Of a stretch of 64,000 bases of DNA, positions 9,244 to 19,119 are shown in pieces. Location of the stretch: positions 124,001 to 188,000 of the forward strand of contig NZ_LR722655.1 in assembly GCF_902500225.1 (NCBI RefSeq). Reading direction: 5' to 3'. Within the stretch, counting starts at the first letter, position 1; each line of letters opens with the position of its first letter. The DNA comes from Buttiauxella massiliensis. Its GTDB lineage: Bacteria > Pseudomonadota > Gammaproteobacteria > Enterobacterales > Enterobacteriaceae. The position numbers and the translations under genes were made by a program. Below the pieces are notes generated by a model, which worked only from the letters and a program-made list of their open reading frames with translations, had not been told where the DNA came from and ran no database searches.

Positions 9244-11517
9244 TCAGAAATGCGTATTCACACTCACGTAGTAAGTACGTCCGGACTCGTTATATGTTTC
9301 GGCACCTGCACCGTACATGTAACCGACATCACCACCCGTTGTCTGGGCATTACCTGCGCGCCAGTGGCGTTCATCGAAGACATTGTCGATACCCGTAGTC
9401 AGGCTGACATTCTTCGTTGCATCCCAGGTCCCACTCAGGCCAACAATGCTATAAGGGCTAACTTCGTTGGTTTCCGATCCCGTTGCAGGCAAACCTTTGT
9501 AGTTGTACTTCTTCGGCTGTTGTTTGCCGTACCACGTAAAGGTCGATTGCACAGAAATGTCCTGGCGAATTTGCCAGCTCAGGGTGGAGTTTAACGTATA
9601 TTCCGGAATAACGGACAGGCGCTCGCCGGTCTCTTTATTCTTACTTTCCAACATGTAAGTGATGTTATTCGTCCAGTTCACCGTATTGGAAACCGGTACG
9701 TTTAACGTGCCTTCCAGCCCTTCTACCAGAGCCTTAGGAATGTTTTCCCACTGGTAAATATCGGTTTTGGTTTTGCCAGAAGAAGTCTGGCCGATTGGCG
9801 CGTAACCCGCTTCGATTTTGTCTTTATAATCATTGCGGAACCAGGTGACACCAGCGAGCCAGCCGTCACGTTTGAACTCAAGACCAATCTCTTTGTTGAC
9901 GCTGGTTTCAGCTTTAAGGTCTTCGTTACCCATCATATAGCAGCCCACACCGTTGCCGCTTGCGTAGCAACCCTGGCCTTTGCTGTAGAGGATGTAGTTC
10001 GGGTTGGTCTGATACAGGCTCGGTGCTTTATACGCCTGAGCAATACCCATTTTCAGGGTGAAGTCATCCCCCAAACCTTGAGACAGGTTCAGAGATGGGC
10101 TCCAGTTATTACCCACGATGCTGTGATGATCAAAGCGCAGACCCGGAGTCAACATAGTGCTGTCGGTCAGCTCCATATTGTCTTCAGCAAGCAGTGAGAA
10201 GACCTCTGCCTGAGAATATGGGCTACGGTTGGTGCTATTCGAACCTGGAATTGGGCCGCCCATAAAGGTTTGACCGTTTGACGACAAATCTTTCATCTTT
10301 TGCTGGTTCCATTCGGTGCCCAGTGTCAGGTTTTGGTTAAACACGAAATCAATCGGGATATTCACTTCGCTGTGCAATAGCACATCGCTCAGATCGATAT
10401 CGCTGAATTTATCACTGGAGAAAATCCCTTCGGTGCCACCGGCCAGACCTTCACGCATACGTGAGTTGCGGGTGTGTTCGTACTGCACCCAGTTGCTGGT
10501 CGTCAGGCCGCTGTCCCAACCACCATTCCAGGTCATGGAGTAGCTCTGGCGGTAGAGGCGGTTAGTCTCTTTGCCATAGTTATCTTTCACGATTTGGTTG
10601 GTATTGGTGTTCTGGGTATCGCCGGAATACAGGTTGCCCTGGCGGCTGTAGCCCGCTTCCAGTTCCAGAGATTGCATCGGTGCAAAGTCCCAACGCACGA
10701 CGCCGTTGATATCTTTGTTAATTACGCCTTCACGCCCGGCGGGCAGTGTATCTGAGTATCTACCGGTACGTTCAGACTGATGGCCTTGGTTGATGTCCCA
10801 GGCATCGGCTTGCGTTTTATCGAGGTTGCCGTACAGACGGAAGCTGAAATCCCCACCCAGTGGGCCGTTCAGGCTAAAGTTGGTGCGCTTAGTAGAGCCT
10901 TCGTCTTTGTGCTCAGGGGCATTGAGATAGGTGTTCCAGGTGCCATGCCATTCACCGGTGCCTTTTTTGGTGATGATATTGACTACACCACCTGCCGCAC
11001 CGTTACCGTAACGCGCTGCTGCCGGGCCACGAATAACTTCGATACGCTCGACCATTTCAGGTGGTACCCAGCTTGCATCGCCACGTGTATCACGTTCGCC
11101 ACGCCAGCCAAGTCGTACCGAGTTTCGGCTGGTGACCGGTTTGCCATCGATAAGAATCAAGGTGTTTTCCGGGCCCATACCGCGAATATCAATCTGGCGA
11201 CCGTTACCACGTTGGCCACTGGTGGAGTTACCGGTCAGGTTAACGCCTGGCATAGTGCGGACGATTTCGGAAATATCACGCGCTGGTGGGCGTTTTTTCA
11301 GCTCTTCAGCGGTGATGGTTGAAACGCCTGGTGCCTGCAAATTTTGCGCGGCGGCGGTAACAACCAGAGTGTCTTCATGAGTGAGCGTGTCGTCGTTGGT
11401 CGCAGCGGTCTGAGCCGTTGCTGGTGCCGCCTGCTCTGCCGCAAAGACAGGTGCTGCAACACCGTATATTCCCAGATTGATTAGCATTGCGAGGGAATAG
11501 TTAATTTTCTTATTCAT
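9244..11517 (-). CDS. fepA: Ferric enterobactin outer-membrane receptor
   Basis: TonB-dependent 22-strand beta-barrel receptor for Fe-enterobactin. 757 residues (E. coli 746). A Sec signal peptide (about residues 1-30, ending ...APVFAAEQ) precedes the TonB box region EDTLVVTAA, the plug domain (GVSTITAEELKK through GGVVNIITKKG) and the barrel, ending in the aromatic C-terminus typical of outer-membrane proteins (YVSVNTHF). Start at 11517 (MNKKINYSLAM) is chosen because the homologue and the signal peptide begin there; a longer open frame reaches 11616. Divergent from fes across a 278-base control region with Fur-box-like sequence. Confidence 0.97.
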   Translation of the reverse strand: MNKKINYSLAMLINLGIYGVAAPVFAAEQAAPATAQTAATNDDTLTHEDTLVVTAAAQNLQAPGVSTITAEELKKRPPARDISEIVRTMPGVNLTGNSTSGQRGNGRQIDIRGMGPENTLILIDGKPVTSRNSVRLGWRGERDTRGDASWVPPEMVERIEVIRGPAAARYGNGAAGGVVNIITKKGTGEWHGTWNTYLNAPEHKDEGSTKRTNFSLNGPLGGDFSFRLYGNLDKTQADAWDINQGHQSERTGRYSDTLPAGREGVINKDINGVVRWDFAPMQSLELEAGYSRQGNLYSGDTQNTNTNQIVKDNYGKETNRLYRQSYSMTWNGGWDSGLTTSNWVQYEHTRNSRMREGLAGGTEGIFSSDKFSDIDLSDVLLHSEVNIPIDFVFNQNLTLGTEWNQQKMKDLSSNGQTFMGGPIPGSNSTNRSPYSQAEVFSLLAEDNMELTDSTMLTPGLRFDHHSIVGNNWSPSLNLSQGLGDDFTLKMGIAQAYKAPSLYQTNPNYILYSKGQGCYASGNGVGCYMMGNEDLKAETSVNKEIGLEFKRDGWLAGVTWFRNDYKDKIEAGYAPIGQTSSGKTKTDIYQWENIPKALVEGLEGTLNVPVSNTVNWTNNITYMLESKNKETGERLSVIPEYTLNSTLSWQIRQDISVQSTFTWYGKQQPKKYNYKGLPATGSETNEVSPYSIVGLSGTWDATKNVSLTTGIDNVFDERHWRAGNAQTTGGDVGYMYGAGAETYNESGRTYYVSVNTHF

Positions 11518-11715
11518 TATGGCGGCCTGCTTTTCCGCTGCGCCCGGTGTCATTCCATTCCCAGAGGGATCGGGCACAGCATGGATGTTACGAAGCGATA
11601 CCGAAACTGTCTGCAACAGCCCCGAAATGAGGGAATCGTGCGTTCAAGTCCGGCAATTAATTGTTTTTGCACCAGGAAGCTGGTAGCTCAAAGCGCGGAA
11701 ATACGCTATTGTAAA

Positions 11716-11742
11716 TGCAAATAATTATCAATAGTATTATCA
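11716..11742. promoter_or_regulatory. Fur boxes, fepA-fes divergent promoter
   Basis: Two overlapping 7-1-7 Fur motifs. The first (11716-11730) matches 12 of 14 positions of TGATAAT-n-ATTATCA, the second (11728-11742) 10 of 14. Overlapping sites of this kind are usual at enterobactin promoters and predict iron repression of both fepA-entD and fes-ybdZ-entF. Confidence 0.75.
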
Positions 11743-11795
11743 ATATATTTCAAGATTATTGTCCGTTATCAATAATTTCATAAGGTTATGTTCGA

Positions 11796-13010
11796 GTGAC
11801 GAATTTGCTGACAGGAAGTGAGTGCTGGTGGCAGGAAAAACAAGCGCAAGGGATCCCCGCCGTTACCTTTGAAAATGATGATATGTGTGAGGTGACTTTT
11901 TTATGGCGTGACCCTAAGGGTTGCGAGCAAACCTCACCGACAAAGCGAGTCTGGATTTACATCACGGGCGTGACAGATCACCACCAACGCTCGCGTCCGC
12001 AAACGCTCGAACGTATTGTCGGAACTGATGTCTGGCAATGGCAAACGCAGCTAACTGCTACATGGCGAGGCAGTTATTGCCTCATTCCAACAAACAGCGA
12101 AGATGATTTCCCGGCAGAGGCTTTTGAAGGCATCGTGCCGGAGCGCATGGCGCTGCGAGAAGGTTGGCGAAAACTGTTGCCACTTGCGATTGCCGATCCG
12201 CTAAATCCTGAAAGCTGGCTCGGTGGGCGAGGGCATCCGATGTCAGCACTCCATCTTCCTGATGCGCCAATGCAGGCCGGTTGGGAAAAACCAGACACGC
12301 CGTATCACACACCTCAGCATATTTCCTGGTTGAGTGAGCGCCTGAAAAACCAGCGTAGTGTATGGATTTTTGCAACCGGTGACGCCCAGCCCGAGCATCG
12401 CCCGTTGGCGATTTTGCTCGACGGCCAATTCTGGGCTGAAGGGATGCCAGTGTGGTCTGCACTTCAGGCTCAAACTGATGCTGGCGTATTACCTCCCGCC
12501 GTTTATGTGTTGATTGATGTCATCGACAACGCAACCCGCAGTGATGAACTGCCCTGTAATGCGCAGTTTTGGCTGGCAGTACAAGAAGAATTACTGCCGC
12601 ACCTGCGCACGGTTACCTGCTGGAATGAAAACCCTGAAACCACGGTAGTCGCCGGGCAAAGCTTTGGCGGTCTTTCCTCGCTTTATGCCGCACTTCACTG
12701 GCCTGAACAATTTGGCTGTGTGCTGAGCCAGTCAGGTTCTTACTGGTGGCCACGTCGTGAAAACAACCAGCAGGGCGGGCAGTTGATACGGCAACTGGAA
12801 GATGGGCTCGCGTGTGAAAAAGCGCTGCGTATCTATCTTGAGGCAGGGGTCAGAGAACCTCTTATTCATCAAGTTAATCAACGAATTTACCCCTTACTAC
12901 AACAAACACAGCGAGCTGTTTTCTACCGTCAGGTTGATGGTGGGCACGATGCGCTTTGCTGGCGAGGCGGTCTTTTGGACGGTCTCGCCTGGCTTTGGAA
13001 AGCGCCTTAA
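11796..13010 (+). CDS. fes: Enterobactin esterase (iron release)
   Basis: Cytosolic hydrolase that cleaves the trilactone of ferric enterobactin to release iron. 404 residues. An N-terminal domain (about 1-150) is followed by an alpha/beta-hydrolase domain with nucleophile Ser in VVAGQSFGGLSSLYA and catalytic His in VDGGHDALCWRGG. The start is a GTG at 11796 with a weak AAGG 10 bases upstream. An ATG at 11788 opens a three-codon frame whose TGA overlaps the GTG, so some coupling is possible. First gene of fes-ybdZ-entF, with 15 bases to ybdZ. Confidence 0.94.
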   Translation: MTNLLTGSECWWQEKQAQGIPAVTFENDDMCEVTFLWRDPKGCEQTSPTKRVWIYITGVTDHHQRSRPQTLERIVGTDVWQWQTQLTATWRGSYCLIPTNSEDDFPAEAFEGIVPERMALREGWRKLLPLAIADPLNPESWLGGRGHPMSALHLPDAPMQAGWEKPDTPYHTPQHISWLSERLKNQRSVWIFATGDAQPEHRPLAILLDGQFWAEGMPVWSALQAQTDAGVLPPAVYVLIDVIDNATRSDELPCNAQFWLAVQEELLPHLRTVTCWNENPETTVVAGQSFGGLSSLYAALHWPEQFGCVLSQSGSYWWPRRENNQQGGQLIRQLEDGLACEKALRIYLEAGVREPLIHQVNQRIYPLLQQTQRAVFYRQVDGGHDALCWRGGLLDGLAWLWKAP

Positions 13011-13025
13011 AGAGCGGAGTTAACT

Positions 13026-13247
13026 ATGGAATTCAGTAACCCTTTCGACTCGTTGCAGAGCCGTTTTTTCATCCTTGAAAATGCGCAGCAACAGTTCAGC
13101 TTATGGCCGGAACATTGTGCATTGCCCGATGGCTGGCAGGTGGTTTGTGAACCCGCATCAAACGATGAATGTAACCGCTGGTTGCTTGCCAACTGGAGCG
13201 AACTTCAACCCGCCTCCTTTGCAAAAGAAGAGGTGATTGGTGAGTGA
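13026..13247 (+). CDS. ybdZ: MbtH-like protein, EntF activator
   Basis: Small cytosolic protein of the MbtH family that binds and stimulates the adenylation domain of a non-ribosomal peptide synthetase, here EntF. 73 residues, with the family pattern NPFDS ... FFILENAQQQFSLWPEHCALPDGWQVV ... and the tryptophans that clamp the adenylation domain. It ends inside the entF start region: the likely entF GTG (13240) overlaps its last codons, which suggests translational coupling. Confidence 0.93.
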   Translation: MEFSNPFDSLQSRFFILENAQQQFSLWPEHCALPDGWQVVCEPASNDECNRWLLANWSELQPASFAKEEVIGE

Positions 13248-16200
13248 ATTAATGATGACGCCAGCACTGGAACAACAGATAAAAACCATGCCGCTGGTAG
13301 CAGCGCAGCCCGGAATCTGGATGGCGGATCAGCTGTCACAACAGTCCAATATGTGGAGCGTGGCACACTATGTTGAGCTAAATGGAGAACTCAACGAAGC
13401 GTTACTGTGCCAGGCGATAGTGGCAGGCATGAAAGAGGCCGATACCCTTTGCATGCGCTTTAGCGAAGTGGACGGCGAAGCGCGGCAGTGGATAGACCCC
13501 AACGCGTCGTTTGTTGCCCCTTGTTGCGTTGATCTGCGCAATGAAATCGATCCGATCGCCACTGCACAAGCGATGATGCGCGACGATCTCGACGGGGATT
13601 TGCGCATTGCCAGCGGTAAGCCGCTTTACCATCATCAACTGCTGCGTATCTCAGATACACGCTGGTTCTGGTATCAACGTTTTCATCATTTAGTGGTCGA
13701 TGGCTTTAGTTTCACCGCTATTACCCGCCGAATTGCCAATATTTATAGCGACTTGTGCCAAAACCAAGCGCCTGAACCCACGCCATTTACTCCCTTTAGC
13801 GAAGTGGTTGAAGAATACGAGCATTACAGCAAAACGGATGCCTGGCGGCGTGATTCTGCATTCTGGATAAGCAAAGCTAAACAGTTGCCACCACCTGCCA
13901 CTCTGTCAACCAAACCGCTTACTGGCCAAGGGGTTAGCACAAAACTGATTCGCCAGACGCTACGTTTTGAGTCGGCAGATTTTAATGCACTGGTTGAAAA
14001 CGCCCGCCTGCAAAACCTGACAGCCGCCGATATGGCGTTAGGACTGGTGGCGTTGTGGCTCGGGCGCTTAAGTGGCCGCAATGAGTATTCCGCCGGTTTT
14101 ATCTTTATGCGCCGCATGGGTTCCACCGCACTGTGTGCCACCGGCCCGGTGCTGAATGTATTGCCGTTTGGTGTACATATTGAATCCGACTACACCCTCG
14201 CCAGCCTTGCGACAAACCTCGCCAAAGAACTGAAAGGTATACGCCGTTACCAGCGTTACGATGCTGAACAAATCCAGCGCGATTTGGGGCTTATCGCAAA
14301 CGGCGAACCGCTGTATGGCCCAGTAATAAACCTGAAAATGTTCGATTACCGGCTTGATTTCAATGGTATTGAAGGCATCACGCATCAAATGGCTTCAGGC
14401 CCGGTCCGCGACCTGGAAATTGCGCTCTACATCAGCGAACAAGGTGACTTCTCCCTTGAGATGTTGGCAAATGCCGAGCGTTACGATGCGCAAACTTTGC
14501 AGCAGCATATTGCGCGCTTGCCGCTTCTGTTGCGCCAGTTTGCGGCCAATCCTGCATTACGATGCGTAGATGCCCAACTGTTGCATGAATCCGAAACCTC
14601 GCTGCTGGACAGCGTAAATGCTACGCAAACGTCAGTCCCTTCGACAACGTTAAGCGAGCTTATTGCGCAGCAAGCGGAGCGCACACCAGATGCACCGGCG
14701 CTGGCGGATGAAAACCACCAGTTCAGTTATCGCGAGATGCGTGAACAGGTTCAGGCATTGGCGAGTGAACTGCTGTTACGTGGCGTAAAACCGGGTGATG
14801 TGGTTGCCGTGGCACTCCCTCGCTCGGTCTTTTTATCCCTGGCGCTGCAAGCGATTGTTGATGTGGGTGCAGCATGGCTGCCGCTCGATACTGGCTATCC
14901 CGATGAGCGCCTTCATATGATGCTTGAAGATGCCGCGCCGCGTTTGTTGCTCACTTCTCAAGAGCAGTTACCACGTTTTAGTGCTGTTCATGGTCTGCAA
15001 ACCTTCTGCTATCAAAATGTGCTGACAACGTTTAAGCCGCCGCAGACTCACAATCTCTCTCACCCTGAACATACCGCGTATGTGATCTTCACATCCGGTT
15101 CAACGGGCCGCCCGAAAGGGGTAATGGTAGGGCAACAGGCTATCGTTAACCGCCTGTTGTGGATGCAAAATCACTACCCGTTAAACGGTGACGATGTGGT
15201 TTTGCAGAAAACGCCATGCAGTTTTGATGTGTCCGTTTGGGAATTTTTCTGGCCGTATATTGTTGGCGCACAACTGGTTATGGCCCCACCTGAAGCGCAC
15301 CGCGACCCGGAAGCGTTGCAGCAGCTTTTTGCTCGTTATCGAGTGACTACTACACACTTTGTTCCATCAATGTTGGCGGCGTTTGTTGCCGCGTTAACCG
15401 ATGCCGATGCGGTAGCGAAATGCGCAACTTTAAAACGCGTATTCTGTAGCGGCGAAGCACTGCCAACAGAACTTTGTCGCCAGTGGGAACATCTCACCCA
15501 CGTGCCGCTGCATAACCTTTATGGGCCAACGGAAGCCGCGGTCGACGTGAGCTGGTATCCGGCATTTGGTGAGGAATTAGCACAGGCTTCCGGCAGCAGC
15601 GTTCCGATTGGCTGGCCGGTGTGGAATACCGGGCTGCGAATTCTGGACTCGGCAATGCGCTCGGTTCCTGTCGGGATCGCAGGTGATCTTTACCTTACCG
15701 GGATCCAGCTGGCGCAGGGCTATTTATCCCGCCCGGATCTTACTGCCAGCCGCTTTGTTGCCGATCCTTTTGCTGCGGGCGAGCGCATGTATCGTACGGG
15801 CGACGTGGCGCGTTGGCTTGATAATGGCGCGGTGGAATATCTTGGCCGCAGTGACGATCAGTTAAAAATTCGTGGGCAACGCATTGAACTGGGCGATATC
15901 GACCGCGCTTTGCAGGCGCTGCCGGAAGTTGCGCAGGCAGTGACGCACGCCTGTGTGCTCAATAAAGAGGCCGCAAGCGGTGGCGATGCCCGCCAACTGG
16001 TGGGCTATCTGGTCTCAGCTTCAGGCGAGGTTTTGCCCGTCGACACTCTGCGTGAACAATTGGGCAACGTGCTCCCGGCGCACATGGTGCCGGTCGCGCT
16101 CATTCAGCTTGATGATTTCCCATTGAGCGCGAATGGCAAACTGGACAGAAAAGCGCTGCCGTTGCCGGAACTGGCGATACGTGGCACAGGGCGCGCACCG

Positions 16201-17175
16201 GTATCTTCTTTAGAAATCACCATTGCAGACGCTTTTTCCCATTTGCTGGGATGCGAAATTCACTCGATAGATGACGATTTCTTTGCCCTCGGCGGCCATT
16301 CATTACTGGCGATGCGCCTCGCGGCTCAACTACGCCGTACGCTTGAAAGGCCGGTGACGGTTGGGCAGGTGATGGTGGCGTCGACAGTCGGCCAGCTTGC
16401 GCAAATGCTGGCCAAAGATTGCGGTGAAGAAGAAGCGAATCGGGCAGGGTTTGATGCCGTGCTGCCGCTGCGTAAAAGCACCGGGCCAACGCTCTATTGC
16501 TTCCACCCGGCGTCTGGTTTTGCCTGGCAATTTAGCGTATTGCAGCGCTATCTCGACCCGCGCTGGTCGATAACCGGTATTCAGTCCCCGCGCCCGTATG
16601 GCCCGATGCAGCAGGCTGAAAACCTGGCGCAGGTTTGCGAAACACACCTGCAAACCCTGCGTCAACTTCAACCGCATGGCCCGTATTATCTGATGGGATA
16701 TTCATTAGGCGGCACGCTGGCGCAAGGTATTGCTGCGCGTCTTGAAGCGGTGGGTGAAAAGGTAGCGTTCTTAGGGCTGTTAGATACCTGGCCACCGGAA
16801 ACGCAAAACTGGGCTGAAAAAGGTGCCAACGAACTCGACCCGGCGGTGCTTGATGAAATCAACCGCGAACGTGCGGCTTTTGTCGCCGCTCAGCAGGGGC
16901 AAACGTCGGATGCGTTATTCCAGGCTATCGAAGGGAACTACGGCGATGCGGTGCGCCTGCTTACCACGGCGCAAAGTGTGCCGTTTGCCGGCAAAGCCAC
17001 GCTGTTTGTGGCCGAGCGAACGCTGCCAGAAGGGATGGACCCGCAACAAACCTGGGCACCATGGATTGGCGAACTTGATGTATTCCGCCTGAACTGCGCC
17101 CATGTCGATATCATTTCCCCAAATGCTTTCGAGGAAATTGGGCCGGTGTTGCAGCGAGTGTTAGCGTTGGATTGA
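13240..17175 (+). CDS. entF: Enterobactin synthase component F (non-ribosomal peptide synthetase)
   Basis: Activates serine, condenses it with 2,3-dihydroxybenzoate carried by EntB, and cyclises three units to enterobactin. About 1311 residues (E. coli 1293). Domains in order: condensation (HHLVVDG at 149-155), adenylation (TSGSTGRPKG near 618, then FCSGEALP, NLYGPTEAAVD, YRTGDVARW), carrier domain (GGHSLLA, pantetheine Ser about 1021) and thioesterase (GYSLGGT, catalytic Ser about 1155, C-terminal CAHVDI). I chose GTG 13240 because GAGG lies 6 bases upstream; TTG 13237 and ATG 13252 are possible but badly spaced. The carrier and TE active-site serines are intact, so the enzyme should work. 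Confidence 0.96.
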   Translation: MSELMMTPALEQQIKTMPLVAAQPGIWMADQLSQQSNMWSVAHYVELNGELNEALLCQAIVAGMKEADTLCMRFSEVDGEARQWIDPNASFVAPCCVDLRNEIDPIATAQAMMRDDLDGDLRIASGKPLYHHQLLRISDTRWFWYQRFHHLVVDGFSFTAITRRIANIYSDLCQNQAPEPTPFTPFSEVVEEYEHYSKTDAWRRDSAFWISKAKQLPPPATLSTKPLTGQGVSTKLIRQTLRFESADFNALVENARLQNLTAADMALGLVALWLGRLSGRNEYSAGFIFMRRMGSTALCATGPVLNVLPFGVHIESDYTLASLATNLAKELKGIRRYQRYDAEQIQRDLGLIANGEPLYGPVINLKMFDYRLDFNGIEGITHQMASGPVRDLEIALYISEQGDFSLEMLANAERYDAQTLQQHIARLPLLLRQFAANPALRCVDAQLLHESETSLLDSVNATQTSVPSTTLSELIAQQAERTPDAPALADENHQFSYREMREQVQALASELLLRGVKPGDVVAVALPRSVFLSLALQAIVDVGAAWLPLDTGYPDERLHMMLEDAAPRLLLTSQEQLPRFSAVHGLQTFCYQNVLTTFKPPQTHNLSHPEHTAYVIFTSGSTGRPKGVMVGQQAIVNRLLWMQNHYPLNGDDVVLQKTPCSFDVSVWEFFWPYIVGAQLVMAPPEAHRDPEALQQLFARYRVTTTHFVPSMLAAFVAALTDADAVAKCATLKRVFCSGEALPTELCRQWEHLTHVPLHNLYGPTEAAVDVSWYPAFGEELAQASGSSVPIGWPVWNTGLRILDSAMRSVPVGIAGDLYLTGIQLAQGYLSRPDLTASRFVADPFAAGERMYRTGDVARWLDNGAVEYLGRSDDQLKIRGQRIELGDIDRALQALPEVAQAVTHACVLNKEAASGGDARQLVGYLVSASGEVLPVDTLREQLGNVLPAHMVPVALIQLDDFPLSANGKLDRKALPLPELAIRGTGRAPVSSLEITIADAFSHLLGCEIHSIDDDFFALGGHSLLAMRLAAQLRRTLERPVTVGQVMVASTVGQLAQMLAKDCGEEEANRAGFDAVLPLRKSTGPTLYCFHPASGFAWQFSVLQRYLDPRWSITGIQSPRPYGPMQQAENLAQVCETHLQTLRQLQPHGPYYLMGYSLGGTLAQGIAARLEAVGEKVAFLGLLDTWPPETQNWAEKGANELDPAVLDEINRERAAFVAAQQGQTSDALFQAIEGNYGDAVRLLTTAQSVPFAGKATLFVAERTLPEGMDPQQTWAPWIGELDVFRLNCAHVDIISPNAFEEIGPVLQRVLALD

Positions 17176-17203
17176 TAAGTTCTGAGTAGATTTTAAATCA
17201 GCT

Positions 17204-17328
17204 ATACCCAAAATAATTCGAGTGGCAGGAAGGCGGCAAGGGAGCAAATCCCCAGGAGCTTACTAAAGTAAGTGACTGGGGTTTGAGAGTGCAGCCAACG
17301 CCCCTGCCACTTGAAGTATGACGGGTAT
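17204..17328. repeat. ERIC element between entF and fepC
   Basis: 125-bp full-length ERIC: ends ATACCC / GGGTAT, with the diagnostic centre CCCAGGAGCTTACTAAAGTA followed by AGTGACTGGGG. It fills the space between the convergent entF and fepC and ends 1 base before the fepC stop codon. In transcripts it can fold into a long hairpin. Confidence 0.93.
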
Positions 17329-17329
17329 A

Positions 17330-18130
17330 TTAGCCGCGTCCGAGCGGAACCACCAACGGCGTATGCGCTACCGGATCTTCAATAATCATGCAGCGCAGGC
17401 CGTAAATCGCTTCGATAAGTTCGGGGGTGACAATCTCGGTCGGCGCGCCTTCGGCCACAATCTTACCGTCTCGCAAGGCGATTAAATGCGTGGCGTAACG
17501 GCAGGCCTGGTTCAAATCGTGCAGCACAGCGGCAAGGGTGAAACCTTGCTTTTGATTGAGATCGCGCAGTAATTCCAGCAAATCAATTTGATGGCTGATA
17601 TCAAGCCAGGTGGTGGGCTCATCAAGCAGCAAAATGGAAGTTTCTTGCGCCAGCACCATCGCAATCCAGGCTCGTTGCCTCTGGCCGCCAGAAAGCGTAT
17701 CCACCGGTTGATCGGCTAAATCTTCAATGTTTGTCGCTTTTAATGCCCGCTCGACCGCCTGGCTATCCTCTTCGCGCCAGCGTGAAAACATCGGTTGGTG
17801 CGGGTAGCGGCCACGTGCCACCAACTCCGCCACGCTAATATCACCCGGTGCCGTGGAATTTTGCGCCAGTAAACCCACGCGCCGCGCCACTTCTTTGGTC
17901 GCAAAACGGTGGATTTCATTGCCATCGAGCCAAACCTGGCCGTGCATCGGTTTCATCAGTCGGCTTAACGTGCGCAATAGCGTGGATTTCCCGCAGCCGT
18001 TGGGGCCAATAATCGCGGTAAATTTCCCGTCAGGAATGGCAACGGTCAGGCCGTCGGCGACCACATGGTTGCCATATCCCAATGTGAGCTGTTCGCCATG
18101 CAGGCGCGGTGGAGCGGAAATCGGGCTCAT
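17330..18130 (-). CDS. fepC: Ferric enterobactin ABC transporter, ATP-binding protein
   Basis: Powers import of Fe-enterobactin through FepDG. 266 residues. Walker A GPNGCGKST, Q-loop LLAQNST, signature LSGGQRQR, Walker B SILLLDEPTTWLD and the switch His in AVLHDLNQ are all present. It begins within the last bases of fepG (4-base overlap) as the third gene of fepD-fepG-fepC. Its stop sits right against an ERIC element. fepE, found on the other side in E. coli, is not present. Confidence 0.96.
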   Translation of the reverse strand: MSPISAPPRLHGEQLTLGYGNHVVADGLTVAIPDGKFTAIIGPNGCGKSTLLRTLSRLMKPMHGQVWLDGNEIHRFATKEVARRVGLLAQNSTAPGDISVAELVARGRYPHQPMFSRWREEDSQAVERALKATNIEDLADQPVDTLSGGQRQRAWIAMVLAQETSILLLDEPTTWLDISHQIDLLELLRDLNQKQGFTLAAVLHDLNQACRYATHLIALRDGKIVAEGAPTEIVTPELIEAIYGLRCMIIEDPVAHTPLVVPLGRG

Positions 18131-19119
18131 TTTTTACGGGATTCCTGAATCAACAACGCAATAAGATAAATACCGCCAAGGCTTACTGTGAGCACGCCGA
18201 CCGGTAATTGATATGGCATAAACAGATGTTGGGCGCACAGGTCTGCCGCGAGTAAAAGCGTTGCGCCGCATAATGCGGATTGCAGCAAACCCCAGCGTGA
18301 AGTGCCGCTTAAACGGCGGGCGATATGTGGTGCGACAAGTGCGATAAACGAAATTGGCCCGGCTAATGCGGTGGCTGCGGCAGTGAGTATCACACCAGTT
18401 AGCATTAACAACAGGCGAGAGCGTTCAACCGAAACGCCGAGTGCGCAGGCGCTGTCATCGCCCATTTCCAGCAACCGCATACGCCGCACTAACAATGCAC
18501 CAGCGACCAGCGCCAGTAACATTAAAGGTGCGGCCGGGAAGATTTTCCCCCAGGTTAAACCGTTCAGGGAACCCGCATTCCACAGCCCTGCAGAAATAGC
18601 GGTTTCAAGCGAGGCATGCAGCAACAGCCAGGTATTGAACGCCACCAGCATCGCACGCACGCCAATGCCGATGATTATCAAACGGAAAGTTTCAATGCCG
18701 TTTCGCCAGGCGAGCAGCCAGACCACAAGCGCAGTCAAAATGCCACCGGCCATGGCAGAGGTGGCAATCGCGGTTTGATGCTGGCCGAACAGCACCATGG
18801 CAACCAACACGCCGCTCCATGCGCCAGTGTTAAAGCCCATCACGTCCGGGCTGCCGAGTGGGTTACGCATCAGTGACTGGAAGATGGCACCGCTCACGCC
18901 CAGCGCTGCACCAATCAGCAGCGCCATGACAACGCGTGGCAAGCGCCATTCGACCACCACCAGTGAGATATTGCGCGGTGCGGAACCCAATAGCGCGTCA
19001 ATCACCTGGCTTACCGAAAGCGGTAATACGCCACTGCCCAGGCTCCATATTCCCAGGGTGATACTGAGTAGCAATAAAATCAGGCTGATGGTGACCAGAC
19101 GAGGAGAAGGGCGGTTCAT
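18127..19119 (-). CDS. fepG: Ferric enterobactin ABC transporter, permease
   Basis: Inner-membrane permease of the FecCD/BtuC family, partner of FepD. 330 residues with about ten membrane helices; family segments EWRLPRV, GAALGVSGAIFQSLMRNPLGSPDV and GPISFIALVAPHIARRL are intact, the last being the loop that contacts FepC. Start at 19119 (MNRPSPRL) overlaps the fepD stop (ATGA); a longer open frame to 19380 merely shadows fepD. Confidence 0.95.
   Translation of the reverse strand: MNRPSPRLVTISLILLLLSITLGIWSLGSGVLPLSVSQVIDALLGSAPRNISLVVVEWRLPRVVMALLIGAALGVSGAIFQSLMRNPLGSPDVMGFNTGAWSGVLVAMVLFGQHQTAIATSAMAGGILTALVVWLLAWRNGIETFRLIIIGIGVRAMLVAFNTWLLLHASLETAISAGLWNAGSLNGLTWGKIFPAAPLMLLALVAGALLVRRMRLLEMGDDSACALGVSVERSRLLLMLTGVILTAAATALAGPISFIALVAPHIARRLSGTSRWGLLQSALCGATLLLAADLCAQHLFMPYQLPVGVLTVSLGGIYLIALLIQESRKK

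Noticed and set aside
10780-11322. 180-codon frame opposite fepA
   Set aside because: Antisense shadow of the receptor plug domain, no ribosome site.
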